DNA of 29,735 bases, taken from NCBI GenBank assembly GCA_964354625.1, contig CAYHAK010000015.1:1-29735 (forward strand), in the 5' to 3' direction. Origin of the DNA: DATKKK01 sp964354625. Its GTDB lineage: Archaea > Thermoproteota > Bathyarchaeia > Bathyarchaeales > Bathycorpusculaceae. Position 1 is the first letter of the stretch. Each line of letters opens with the position of its first letter. Positions 15,251 through 22,772 of the stretch are shown here, piece after piece. Both the position numbers and the translations under genes were made by a program. Below the pieces are notes generated by a model. It ran no database searches, was not told the origin of the DNA, and saw only the letters and a program-made list of their open reading frames with translations.

Positions 15251-16705
15251 TTATGACACCTTACGCCGTCGGTTTTGCTTCAGCTTCTTGACTTCCGCAA
15301 GGATTCTTCGCAGGATCTCCTCGTCCGAGAGTATGCCTTCGGGTGGTTCTACTATCTTCTTGAGGGGAAGTGGCACGTGGTCCATGCGGTAGGCTGTTCC
15401 CTCCTTCTCTATGCCCACCAGAGCTGAAGGAAAGACCACATCTGCTAATTGGGCAGTTGCATTCATGTGTGGGTCCACGAGTATCAGCGGCTTCCCGACC
15501 AAGTGCTCTACCGCCTTTTTTGGCAGGTTTGAGACAGGGTCAGAGGCCACGATCAGCGCGGCGTCGGATTCCTTGCGCATGAGGATGTCGACAGTTGACG
15601 TTTCGCCGGGGTTGTATCTGGGATAGCCGAGCGAAAAGTCAACTGCGTAAGGATAGCCGGTCTGCCACGTGAAAACCGTGTCCGCTCCGGTGACGTTGAA
15701 GTGGCCTCGCATAGGCATTATCATGAATTTCGTCCGCCTGTTCAAGTCGCGAACCAAGCAAAGCGCTGCATCCACGTTCCTCAGCTTGCCCTTGCTCATC
15801 GTCAATCCCAAGCCGAAGAACAGCACGCCGAAGCTGCAGCCAATCATGGCGTCAACGATCTCTTCTAAGTACTCGACTGGAACCCCTGCAACCTTGTCAA
15901 CATCAATCTCCTGATCCCGAACGATAGCTCTCAGGGTTTCAAGAAGCTCATAGTCAGTGTTGGGCTCAACTCGAAGGAAGTAGTCGGCAGCTTCCGCGGT
16001 TCTGGTCCTTCTCACATCGATGACCATCAGCTTTCTTCCTTCCTTCAGCATTGAAGAGCCAGGCTCCTGATTAACGGGAAGAGCTGGGGGGATTTCCTTG
16101 CTCAGCATTCGTCTGAGGGCGCTTTCAACCTTCTTCCTTACCGCCAGAGCCTTGGTCTTCGTTAGGTAGCCCCTCCATTCGCTTCTCTCGAATCTTCCCT
16201 GTGAGAAGGACGTGTATCTCTCAATGTGCCTCGGATGAGCGCTCCATGGGTCGCACCCCCAATAAATGACCAGATCAGCCCTATGCCTGACTTGGCCAAG
16301 CGTGCACGTGGCAATCCCCACATCCTGAATGCTCAAGACCGACGGACCATGGCAGACAGTTGAGGTGTTGTCTATCACGCCGCCAACCTCCTCGGCCAAT
16401 TCGACGCCGACGCGGGTGGCTTCGCAGCTCGTCGAACTCCAGCCGTACAGGAGCGGGTAGTTGGCGCTTGCCAGGATTCTTGCAGCCTTTTGCAAGGCTT
16501 CGTCGAACGAGACCACCACGAGCCTTCCATTCTTTCGCACAAGCGGCTTCGGGATCCTGTGTTCGCCGTCATAGCCCAAGAACTTCGATTCGGACATGGC
16601 GCAGCCGTTCTTAATGTCCACTATTCTGCCGCCTTCAACCGCTAGCTCTATGTCGTCGCAGAGGCAACCGCAGACAGGGCAGGTGACGGCTTTGACGATA
16701 GGCAT
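15251..16705 (-). CDS. fwdB: Formylmethanofuran dehydrogenase subunit B (Mo/W catalytic subunit)
   Basis: 484 residues. Molybdopterin-oxidoreductase-family subunit that reduces CO2 to formate. The N-terminal [4Fe-4S] site is CPVCGCLCDD plus a later Cys (C9, C12, C16 or C14, C35). The metal-ligand Cys is C118 in TSTVCHGPS, the same position as in the Methanothermobacter enzyme; it is a plain Cys codon, not selenocysteine. GCDPWSAHPRHIERY follows. FwdB is usually ~430 residues; the extra length is a basic insertion at about 170-222, between RYTSFSQGRFE and LMVIDVRRT. ATG at 16705, with AAGGAG inside the end of fwdD. Confidence 0.95.
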   Translation of the reverse strand: MPIVKAVTCPVCGCLCDDIELAVEGGRIVDIKNGCAMSESKFLGYDGEHRIPKPLVRKNGRLVVVSFDEALQKAARILASANYPLLYGWSSTSCEATRVGVELAEEVGGVIDNTSTVCHGPSVLSIQDVGIATCTLGQVRHRADLVIYWGCDPWSAHPRHIERYTSFSQGRFERSEWRGYLTKTKALAVRKKVESALRRMLSKEIPPALPVNQEPGSSMLKEGRKLMVIDVRRTRTAEAADYFLRVEPNTDYELLETLRAIVRDQEIDVDKVAGVPVEYLEEIVDAMIGCSFGVLFFGLGLTMSKGKLRNVDAALCLVRDLNRRTKFMIMPMRGHFNVTGADTVFTWQTGYPYAVDFSLGYPRYNPGETSTVDILMRKESDAALIVASDPVSNLPKKAVEHLVGKPLILVDPHMNATAQLADVVFPSALVGIEKEGTAYRMDHVPLPLKKIVEPPEGILSDEEILRRILAEVKKLKQNRRRKVS

Positions 16706-16706
16706 G

Positions 16707-17114
16707 TTACTCCTTCCTGAACTGCGTTGTCAGGAGTTCGCTCAGGTCTAGGAGAGGTTTGTCTCCGGCTGACTCGATCTCGGCTGGTATCCCTTTCAAC
16801 GAAGGCATGCCGATGCTGTCTGTCTCAGGATCAACGATCACGTTTGCCCATGGACCATAAGGAACGTAGACCACACCTAGGTGTGGTGCTCTTGCGGACT
16901 CCAAAGCCTTCACAACAACTGAACCGTGCTTAGTCGAGACCAGAACGTTGCTTTTCTCCTTGATTCCAAGCTTCTTCAATTCCTGTGGGTCGATGAAGCA
17001 GACGGCTACGCTGTTGAGGTATTCCTGTGAGGTTTTGCCCTGCTCTTTTCCTACGCCCTGCTCAATCGTTCGACCGGTAAGCAAGATCACTCTGAGCTTT
17101 GGATTCTGCCCCAT
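16707..17114 (-). CDS. fwdD: Formylmethanofuran dehydrogenase subunit D (pterin-dinucleotide-binding)
   Basis: 135 residues from the preferred ATG at 17114 (MGQNPKLRVILLTGRT). Family motifs: LLTGRTIEQGVGKEQGK, a central block VSTKHGSVVVKALES, and VVYVPYGPWANVIVDPETDSIGMPSLKG, which holds the bis-pterin cofactor with FwdB. An in-frame GTG at 17174 gives a 155-residue version, but the predicted TATA box (17179-17185) puts the transcript start near 17156, downstream of that GTG. The extra 20 residues also have no family match. First gene of the fwdDBAC-mch operon. Confidence 0.92.
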   Translation of the reverse strand: MGQNPKLRVILLTGRTIEQGVGKEQGKTSQEYLNSVAVCFIDPQELKKLGIKEKSNVLVSTKHGSVVVKALESARAPHLGVVYVPYGPWANVIVDPETDSIGMPSLKGIPAEIESAGDKPLLDLSELLTTQFRKE

Positions 17115-17178
17115 TCGCCAGACCACGGCACAACCTGCGAGTTCCCGTTGCAGAATTAGTGTGAGAGCCAACACGCAC

Positions 17179-17197
17179 TATTTAACCTAACTAGTTA
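17179..17197 (-). promoter_or_regulatory. Promoter and palindrome of the fwd-mch operon
   Basis: On the minus strand the TATA-like TTAAATA is at 17185-17179. Immediately upstream is a perfect 10-bp palindrome, TAACTAGTTA (17188-17197), at the place of the BRE and an upstream regulator. It sits between the divergent fwd operon and the ABC exporter, so a bound factor could affect both. Confidence 0.45.
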
Positions 17198-17285
17198 CGG
17201 TTGAAGGCCAGCAGCTTCTTTAAGTCCGAGACCTGAAACACTGCACATTCCGCTAAAGCTATGGTTTCCTTTGACAGGTGATGTG

Positions 17286-18218
17286 ATGATTATTGAAGCT
17301 GAGGATTTGGTGAAGCACTACGGCGAGGTCAAGGCGCTGGACGGTGTGTCTTTCGGTGTGGAAGAGGGTGAGATATTTGGCCTTTTGGGTCCGAATGGCG
17401 CAGGTAAAACGACGTTGATGGAAGCTCTTTGCTGTCTGCGGAGGCTCGACAAGGGCAAGGCGTCGGTCAAGGGCCATGACCTCGCGAAGGAGCCCTACAA
17501 GGTTCGCGCCGCGATTGGCTTCTGCCCGCAGGAGACTTTGCTTTATGATTTGCTCACGGTTCGCGAGAACCTATCCTTCTCCGCTGCCTTGTACTCGCTT
17601 GATCGCAAGAAGTTCAGGGAGCGCGTGGAGTTCTCCTGTAAAGTGCTTGGCGTGGGCGAGTTTCTGAATCGGAAAGTTGAGCATCTGTCGGGTGGCATGA
17701 AGAGGCGCGCGAACCTCGCAGCCTCCATTATTCATGACCCGCCCGTCGTAGTTCTCGATGAGCCCACCGTGGGCTTTGATCCTACTATCAAGCGCGAGTT
17801 TTGGGAACTCATAAAGAACCTCAAGAAAGGAGGCAAGACCATCTTGCTGTCCACTCACGACATGTACGAAGCTGACGAGATATGCGACAGAGTGGCCATA
17901 ATGGAGAAGGGCAAGATCGCGGCGCTTGACAAACCACACATCCTCAAAGAAACCATCGGAGGCCAACGAGCGCTACACGTCAGAGTCAAAGACAACCAAT
18001 CCAAGAAGGCCCTTGCCGCGCTGGGCAAGTACGAACACGTCCAGACAGACGACGAAATCCGCATCCCAGCCAAAGACCCATGGAAAACCATGAACGAAGT
18101 CTCCAACACGCTAGCGGACGCAGGCGTCCTCGTCGAGAGAATCGAAATCATCGAACCCACGCTGGAGGACGTTTTCATCAAGCTCAGCGGACGAAGACTG
18201 ACGGAGGATCAGCAATGA
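17286..18218 (+). CDS. ABC exporter ATP-binding protein (DrrA/ABC-2 type)
   Basis: 310 residues from the preferred ATG at 17286. Walker A GPNGAGKTT, Q-loop CPQETLLYDLLTVREN, signature LSGGMKRR, Walker B VVVLDEPTVGFDP and switch STHDMYEADEICDRVAIMEKGKIAAL are all intact. The ~80-residue C-terminal extension matches DrrA-type exporter ATPases. Start choice: AGGTGAT at 17277-17283 is an SD; ATG at 17286 lies five bases after AGGTG, whereas TTG 17271 would lie before it. The permease gene overlaps its end by four bases (ATGA), so they form one transporter. Exported substrate unknown. Confidence 0.9.
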   Translation: MIIEAEDLVKHYGEVKALDGVSFGVEEGEIFGLLGPNGAGKTTLMEALCCLRRLDKGKASVKGHDLAKEPYKVRAAIGFCPQETLLYDLLTVRENLSFSAALYSLDRKKFRERVEFSCKVLGVGEFLNRKVEHLSGGMKRRANLAASIIHDPPVVVLDEPTVGFDPTIKREFWELIKNLKKGGKTILLSTHDMYEADEICDRVAIMEKGKIAALDKPHILKETIGGQRALHVRVKDNQSKKALAALGKYEHVQTDDEIRIPAKDPWKTMNEVSNTLADAGVLVERIEIIEPTLEDVFIKLSGRRLTEDQQ

Positions 18219-19339
18219 ATCCCATAATCGGAATAGCAGTGAAAGACACCAAGACATTCTTCAGGGAAAGAGGCACCATCTTCTGGACCATCGCCTTCCC
18301 TGTCATGATACTGCTGCTTTTCACAGCCATCTTCGGCAGAGAAATCCCGTTCAACGCAAGCGTAGGAATCGTGGACTACGACCAGACGCCGATAAGCAAG
18401 AGCATAGTCACAGGCTTGAACAGCATAGGAAACACCACAGTCAATGGAACAGGCATCCTCGCGGTGACCACATACGCAAACAAAACTGCAGCCATGAAAG
18501 AACTAAACGCAAGCAGCATCCGTGCAATAGTCGTCCTACCAGAAAACTTCACTCATAACCTGTTCTTGGGCAGGGCCAACGTGTCGATGGTTCTGGACGC
18601 GACGAATCCAGATGTAGCCCGCTTGGTAAGAGACACCCTGAAAACATTCTTCATCGAATACTACAAGGCATTTAACAGAAACTATACTGATCCCATCACG
18701 ATTGTCGAGGAAACGCCAGTAGCAGGCGTGAAGATAGGGTACAAGGAAAACATCGTCCCAGGAATGCTCACCTATCCGCTCTTGTTTTCCAGCATGGTCG
18801 TGGCCACTGGAGCCATAGTCTACGAGAAAGAGAAAGGCACAATCAAGAAAATCCGCGCCTCGCCAACGCGCCCACTCAGCATCCTTGCTGGCAAGACGTT
18901 GGCAGCATTGTTCCAGACAGCAATTTCGATATTGATCATGTCCGTGTTGGCTGTGATCCTGCTCGGACCGAAGCTGAACTGGAATGTCCCGTTGCTCGTG
19001 CCTGTTTTTGTTCTTGGCTCGATCAACGGCATTGCTTTAGGCTTGATTATCTCGTGCATCGGAAGAGCACCGCAGGAGGCCTCTAACGCAGCCACCACCA
19101 TCGCCATCGTACTGCAATTCTTTACAGGCATGTACTTCCCACTGGAATATCTGCCAACATACATGCAGGAACTAGGCAAAGTTATCCCCATGACCTACGC
19201 CGCACGGGCTTTAAGAGACATAATGATCCGCGACGCGACGTTGGCGGATTTGACCATGCCACTTGTGACTCTTTCAGTTTCGGCAGTGATCCTCTTCGCA
19301 ATCGGCGCGGTGCTCTACAGAAGATGGGTAGAGCGTTAA
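18215..19339 (+). CDS. ABC-2 type exporter permease
   Basis: 374 residues. ATG at 18215 overlaps the ATPase stop codon (ATGA), with GGAGGATC as SD in the end of the ATPase gene. A larger open frame exists from 18080, but that part is a shadow of the ATPase. Topology: a first helix (IFWTIAFPVMILLLFTAIFG), a ~160-residue outside domain with several possible N-glycosylation sequons (NTTVNGT, ENFTHN), then five helices, including VVATGAIVYEKEKGTIKKIRASP and QFFTGMYFPLEYLP, the ABC-2 family hallmarks. Functions with the preceding ATPase. The stop is two bases from that of the convergent CitG-like gene. Confidence 0.9.
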   Translation: MNPIIGIAVKDTKTFFRERGTIFWTIAFPVMILLLFTAIFGREIPFNASVGIVDYDQTPISKSIVTGLNSIGNTTVNGTGILAVTTYANKTAAMKELNASSIRAIVVLPENFTHNLFLGRANVSMVLDATNPDVARLVRDTLKTFFIEYYKAFNRNYTDPITIVEETPVAGVKIGYKENIVPGMLTYPLLFSSMVVATGAIVYEKEKGTIKKIRASPTRPLSILAGKTLAALFQTAISILIMSVLAVILLGPKLNWNVPLLVPVFVLGSINGIALGLIISCIGRAPQEASNAATTIAIVLQFFTGMYFPLEYLPTYMQELGKVIPMTYAARALRDIMIRDATLADLTMPLVTLSVSAVILFAIGAVLYRRWVER

Positions 19340-19340
19340 G

Positions 19341-20291
19341 CTAGGGTCTGTACCCACCTAGGACCAGCAACGACAAGCCTGCGGCAACGATGTCTGCTGT
19401 GGTGCCTGGATTCAGCAGGTTACTGGCCTCTCTGAGGTCCCGGTCGAATCTGTTGAGGCTTCGGCGACCAGCCACCGTCTTGAGGCCACCAAGCTCCAAC
19501 ACTTCTCCAGCCCTGCCAGAAACCTCCTCAGCCTTCTGCAACCCGGCTTTCCTAGCAATAAACGTGTCCGGATACTCAGCCAGCACCTTCAAGAACGTGT
19601 GAAGCACCGCGGTCCTCAACTCTTCGCCATTTTCGACTTGCCCGGACAAGTGCGGATAAGCGAGGCTAAACGTGATGGGGTAGTTGTTAACCCACTCTGA
19701 GCAGATCCTGTCGTACTTCTCGGCTATCTTGAACACTTCGAGAAGCGTGACTCCTTCTTTGAGGATTCGGCTTGCGGATTTGGGGTCGTTCACGTCGAGG
19801 TCAGGAGCCTCGTCGAGTCCGCTTGGCTTGGCGATTGCGATGGCCTCGTAGACGTCAACGGCGTCCTGCGGCGTGGACGATTCAGCCACAGTCTTCAGGT
19901 TCTCCCTGAGCCCAGCGATGTCGAATGCTGATCCGTTCAGATCGGTCATTCCCGCGGCAATGACCATCGGCGAAAGCAGGATCACGGCGCCAAGGAGCGT
20001 GTTGCCTCCGTTCTGCCATGCGTTGATGTCAGCCACGCAGTCGCTAATGATGCGTCCAACTCCAGCATCAGTGACGCTTGCTTCGCAACGTGAAACGGCG
20101 ATTCCGCGTCTGGCAGCATGCTCAAAGTGAGGTGCTACGGCTACGGACGAGGCGAGGAAATGTTCATACCGAGTGTTCCCAAAATCAGTCACCACGCTTA
20201 TGTTTCCGGGCTTGTGGATGCTCGCCTCAAGCAGAATTCCCAACTCGAAGCACTGCGAGACCAGCAGTGCCTTGTTGACAGTCATGTCCAT
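19341..20291 (-). CDS. CitG-like (triphosphoribosyl-dephospho-CoA synthase family) protein
   Basis: 316 residues. Family pattern: LLEASIHKPGNISVVTDFGNTRYEHFLASS near the start (substrate loop), TDAGVGRIISDCVADINAWQNGGNTLLGAVILLSPM in the middle, AIAKPSGLDEAPDLDV, and a C-terminal LNPGTTADIVAAGLSLLV. Bacterial CitG makes the citrate lyase prosthetic-group precursor from dephospho-CoA and ATP. Archaea lack that lyase, and CitG-like proteins are found (from memory) in the tetrahydromethanopterin/methanofuran gene clusters of methylotrophs and archaea. A role in C1 cofactor synthesis is therefore inferred from context only. ATG at 20291; another ATG two codons later is equally possible. It shares an AT-rich promoter region with the divergent 20389 gene. 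Confidence 0.75.
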   Translation of the reverse strand: MDMTVNKALLVSQCFELGILLEASIHKPGNISVVTDFGNTRYEHFLASSVAVAPHFEHAARRGIAVSRCEASVTDAGVGRIISDCVADINAWQNGGNTLLGAVILLSPMVIAAGMTDLNGSAFDIAGLRENLKTVAESSTPQDAVDVYEAIAIAKPSGLDEAPDLDVNDPKSASRILKEGVTLLEVFKIAEKYDRICSEWVNNYPITFSLAYPHLSGQVENGEELRTAVLHTFLKVLAEYPDTFIARKAGLQKAEEVSGRAGEVLELGGLKTVAGRRSLNRFDRDLREASNLLNPGTTADIVAAGLSLLVLGGYRP

Positions 20292-20323
20292 CGCCTGCTG
20301 TGAGTATGGTCTTTCTGGAAAGT

Positions 20324-20355
20324 TTTATTAACGTTGTGTAAAAAACTACACGACG
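20324..20355 (+). promoter_or_regulatory. Divergent promoter with 9-bp inverted repeat
   Basis: TTTATTAA (20324-20331) can act as a TATA box for either gene. Just inside the plus-strand transcript is CGTTGTGTA (20332-20340) paired with TACACGACG (20347-20355), a 9-bp inverted repeat with one G-T pair and a six-base loop, AAAAAC. Its position over the expected transcript start suggests an operator; a short leader hairpin is the alternative. Confidence 0.45.
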
Positions 20356-20388
20356 ACAAGCCACGATTCAAAGGCAGGAAGATGCAAG

Positions 20389-21333
20389 ATGAGACTCTCG
20401 GCGCAAAGCGTTGCTCTCACGGCAGTTTTCGCTGCCCTCTCAGCGATAGTGATCAAGGTTTTCCCTGGAATTCCAATAGTTGGGGTCTCAGGTGCAAACA
20501 TAAAGTCTGATGCGGCGCTTGCGCCCATTTATGGATTGGTGATCGGCCCTTATCTTGGTTTTCTGGCGGCTCTCATCGGGGGCTTGGTCACTGCCGGAAA
20601 CTCTTTTGACATCTTGACTTCGTTTTCTCCAGCAGTGTCTGCGTTGGTTGCTGGCCTTCTCACGCAGAAGTATCTTGGAAATGGCGAAGGCAAGGTGAAA
20701 GGGTGGATGGCCGCAGCAGTCGTCTTAGGTGTTTTGGTTTTGGGATGGTATTTCACGGATGTAGGCCAGAAAGCTCCGCTTTATCCTGTGCTTCACTTGG
20801 CTGGGCTAGCTCTCATATTGGCAACGCGAGGCTGGACGGCGAATGCGTTCAAGGAGGGAAAAGCAGAGGGCGAAGGTTGGCAGGTGAGACCGCTGTATCT
20901 TCTTGCGGGAATAGTAGTCATGGTGGTGGCCTACATGTTCACTAAGCCGTACTCGGTCGACATGTGGATGCTTTCCTACTTGTGGCTACCTATGTTTCTA
21001 ATTGGTGGAGCAACAATCGTGTACGGCCTCTTCGGCATAGGCAGAAGCACCTTCGTCGCGGCGATATCAATAACTAGTTACTGCGGAATAATCGCGGACC
21101 ACATGCTCGGCAACCTAGCCTTCATAACTACTATCAACATCTTCACGCCGATGCCTTGGCTGGAGGCAAACATCCTGCGCCCGATGGGCCTGCCTGACGT
21201 GCCTTCGCTGTTTATGTACATGATCCCAGTCTCAGCAGTTGAGCGCGTAATGTTCACGGTTGTTGCAACCATCCTCGGAGTAGGCCTCGTGATGGCCATC
21301 CGCCGAGCAAACCTGACAACACGGAAGCTGTGA
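20389..21333 (+). CDS. Large ECF S-component-like membrane protein, substrate unknown
   Basis: 314 residues with eight or so membrane helices. The N-terminal part follows S components: AQSVALTAVFAALSAIVIKVFPGIP, then APIYGLVIGPYLGFLAALIGGLVTAG. A central insertion has two more helix pairs (VVLGVLVLGWYF and LAGIVVMVVAYMF). The C-terminal half resumes an S-component-like path with ADHMLGNLAF and YMIPVSAVERVMFTVVATILGVGLVMAIRR. It is longer than the normal 180-220 residues, so it may be a fused or extended form. ATG at 20389 has AGGAAG seven bases upstream. No EcfA/EcfT nearby. Substrate not deducible. Confidence 0.65.
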   Translation: MRLSAQSVALTAVFAALSAIVIKVFPGIPIVGVSGANIKSDAALAPIYGLVIGPYLGFLAALIGGLVTAGNSFDILTSFSPAVSALVAGLLTQKYLGNGEGKVKGWMAAAVVLGVLVLGWYFTDVGQKAPLYPVLHLAGLALILATRGWTANAFKEGKAEGEGWQVRPLYLLAGIVVMVVAYMFTKPYSVDMWMLSYLWLPMFLIGGATIVYGLFGIGRSTFVAAISITSYCGIIADHMLGNLAFITTINIFTPMPWLEANILRPMGLPDVPSLFMYMIPVSAVERVMFTVVATILGVGLVMAIRRANLTTRKL

Positions 21334-21335
21334 GA

Positions 21336-21350
21336 ACCTACCTCGTAGGT
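21336..21350 (+). promoter_or_regulatory. Hairpin covering the SD of the first nucleotidyltransferase gene
   Basis: ACCTAC-CTC-GTAGGT is a perfect 6-bp stem with a three-base loop, beginning three bases after the S-component stop codon. The right arm contains the AGGTGG SD, six bases before the ATG at 21357. It could reduce translation of the downstream gene or mark the end of the upstream transcript. Confidence 0.4.
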
Positions 21351-21356
21351 GGATTC

Positions 21357-22376
21357 ATGAACTCTGAATCCCGAGAGGGCGACCTCGTCGAAAACATCAG
21401 CGGAGCTATTTTTGACGTGAAGGGCTTGGTTCATCCTCCTAGTCGCGTGGTCGCCTTCATCCGCTACTTCCCAGATGAAAAAGGCGAACGAACGAGAAGC
21501 GGAACGGCCTATGGCAAGGTCTACTCTCTCTCAAAAAGATATGCGCTGCTGAAGCAGAAATACCCGCAGTATCTTGTTTACGATTCTGTGTTTGGCGAGA
21601 CGCTCTGCGAAGTTCCAGTTGGCGAGGTCAAGAAGCGTTTTGATCCTGTTGTGAGGTTGCAGGAACTGCGGCGTCAACGCAGGCTTGATGTGCTTGAACA
21701 CAGGACTGTTCAGTTGACGGAGTTGCTGAAGGAGAATGCAGGCATCTCGTGGCGTGCCCTCGGCATCTCAGGATCAATTCTCGTATCCCTCCACAGTCCA
21801 AGCTCTGACATCGACCCGATCGTGTACGGCTCAGACAACTGCCGAAAAGCGTATTCCGCCCTGCGAGGATTCCTGAACGACGAACGTTCGCTGTTCAAAC
21901 GCTATGGTCCAAAGGACATGAGGGCCTTGTTCGGCTTTCGTTCGAAAGACACTGAGATGAGCTTCGAGGATTTTGTTCGAACCGATTCGAGAAAAGTGCT
22001 GCAGGGCAAGTTCATGGGCACGGATTACTTCGTACGTTTTGTGAAGGATTGGGATGAGGTTGGCGAGGCGTATGGTGATGTTCGATATAGGAATATTGGC
22101 TGCGCGAAGATTGAGGCCACGGTAGTTGAGGATTCCGAGGCCATATTCACTCCATGCACGTACGTGGTTGGAAACGTGAGGCAGCTAGGCGGAACTGCAG
22201 CTAGATCCGTCCGAGAAGTGGCTTCGTTCCGTGGCAGGTTCTGCGAGCAGGCCAGAACAGGCGAAGAGATTGTGGCCCAAGGCAAGATTGAGCAAGTAAG
22301 CAAGAAAGACGGAACCAAGTACCACCGAATGCTGATCGGCAACAAGCCTTCAGACTACATGGCTACGCGATGCTAG
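21357..22376 (+). CDS. Predicted archaeal nucleotidyltransferase, paralogue 1
   Basis: 339 residues from ATG 21357, chosen because AGGTGG lies six bases upstream; a GTG at 21330 has no SD and would overlap the previous gene. Three parts are visible. An N-terminal domain (~1-100) has GDLVENISGAIFDVKGLVHPP. A nucleotidyltransferase domain has ISGSILVSLHSPSSDIDPIVYG, the G-S-x-D-x-D metal and nucleotide site. The C-terminal portion has AKIEATVVEDSEAIFTPCTY and an OB-like GKIEQVSKKDGTKYHRMLIG. This architecture fits the uncharacterised archaeal family I know as COG1665. Two paralogues lie at 22773 and 23846 on the opposite strand. Biochemical role unknown. Confidence 0.75.
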   Translation: MNSESREGDLVENISGAIFDVKGLVHPPSRVVAFIRYFPDEKGERTRSGTAYGKVYSLSKRYALLKQKYPQYLVYDSVFGETLCEVPVGEVKKRFDPVVRLQELRRQRRLDVLEHRTVQLTELLKENAGISWRALGISGSILVSLHSPSSDIDPIVYGSDNCRKAYSALRGFLNDERSLFKRYGPKDMRALFGFRSKDTEMSFEDFVRTDSRKVLQGKFMGTDYFVRFVKDWDEVGEAYGDVRYRNIGCAKIEATVVEDSEAIFTPCTYVVGNVRQLGGTAARSVREVASFRGRFCEQARTGEEIVAQGKIEQVSKKDGTKYHRMLIGNKPSDYMATRC

Positions 22377-22457
22377 GACTTCTCGTTTTGTCAAAGCACA
22401 AGATCTCTTCTCCACCACAATTTTGAAGCCAGCATTTACCAGTCCGTCTCCTACGTC

Positions 22458-22607
22458 ATGGACGCAGCTAGAGTGGACGCTTCGCTAGAGCGAGAACATG
22501 CCTTCCCCGCCTGCCCACCAGACTATCTCAACCAGGTCTCTGCGGCAGACCTCTCCTCCAAGAGCATCAAAACAGCGGCGTCGCTACTATTCCTGAAAAA
22601 GCAATAG
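22458..22607 (+). pseudogene. Short open frame, probable gene fragment
   Basis: ATG at 22458 to TAG at 22605-22607, 49 codons, ending inside the palindrome at 22605-22616. Tail SSKSIKTAASLLFLKKQ. No SD and no recognised family. Confidence 0.2.
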
Positions 22608-22616
22608 CGCGCGCTA
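22605..22616. repeat. Perfect 12-bp palindrome with central GC tract
   Basis: TAGCGCGCGCTA, followed by ATG. Both strands read a TAG stop here, closing the two short frames that meet at this point. GCGCGCTAATG recurs at 26413-26423. Confidence 0.75.
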
Positions 22617-22739
22617 ATGCTCGCCTAAGACCATTCCCTTCTCCCCGCCGTCTATCTTTCCCAATAGTCTCACGTGGACGTTGCCAAAGGCCATGCACAG
22701 AGCACCGAAAACGTTCTCAAAACCACCTTCGACAGCACA
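22614..22739 (-). pseudogene. Short open frame without a start, probable gene fragment
   Basis: About 41 codons with no upstream start, ending GEH-stop at the palindrome. FGNVHVRLLGKIDGG recalls the strand GKVHVRVVSDP in nadX of this window, but the match is too short to assign. Confidence 0.2.
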
Positions 22740-22772
22740 TCACACGTAATGCGAATCATCAACCATTCTCCT

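Larger units (their letters stand above)
22377..22772. other. Decayed spacer of ~400 bp with gene scraps
   Basis: No intact gene, RNA or promoter was recognised. It holds a 49-codon ORF on the plus strand (22458-22607), a 12-bp palindrome with a GC tract (22605-22616), and a short open stretch on the minus strand (22614-22739). The neighbouring genes are paralogues in opposite orientation, so this may be the scar of a rearrangement. Confidence 0.4.

Noticed and set aside
16346..16354. Selenocysteine at the metal-ligand position of FwdB
   Set aside because: The frame has no in-frame TGA; the residue in TSTVCHGPS is encoded by an ordinary Cys codon.
17115..17174. GTG start at 17174 for fwdD
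   Set aside because: It precedes the transcript start expected from the TATA box at 17179-17185 and adds residues not found in the family.
18080..18214. Longer start for the ABC permease
   Set aside because: It reads through the end of the ATPase gene in another frame; ATG 18215 has GGAGG upstream and an ATGA overlap.
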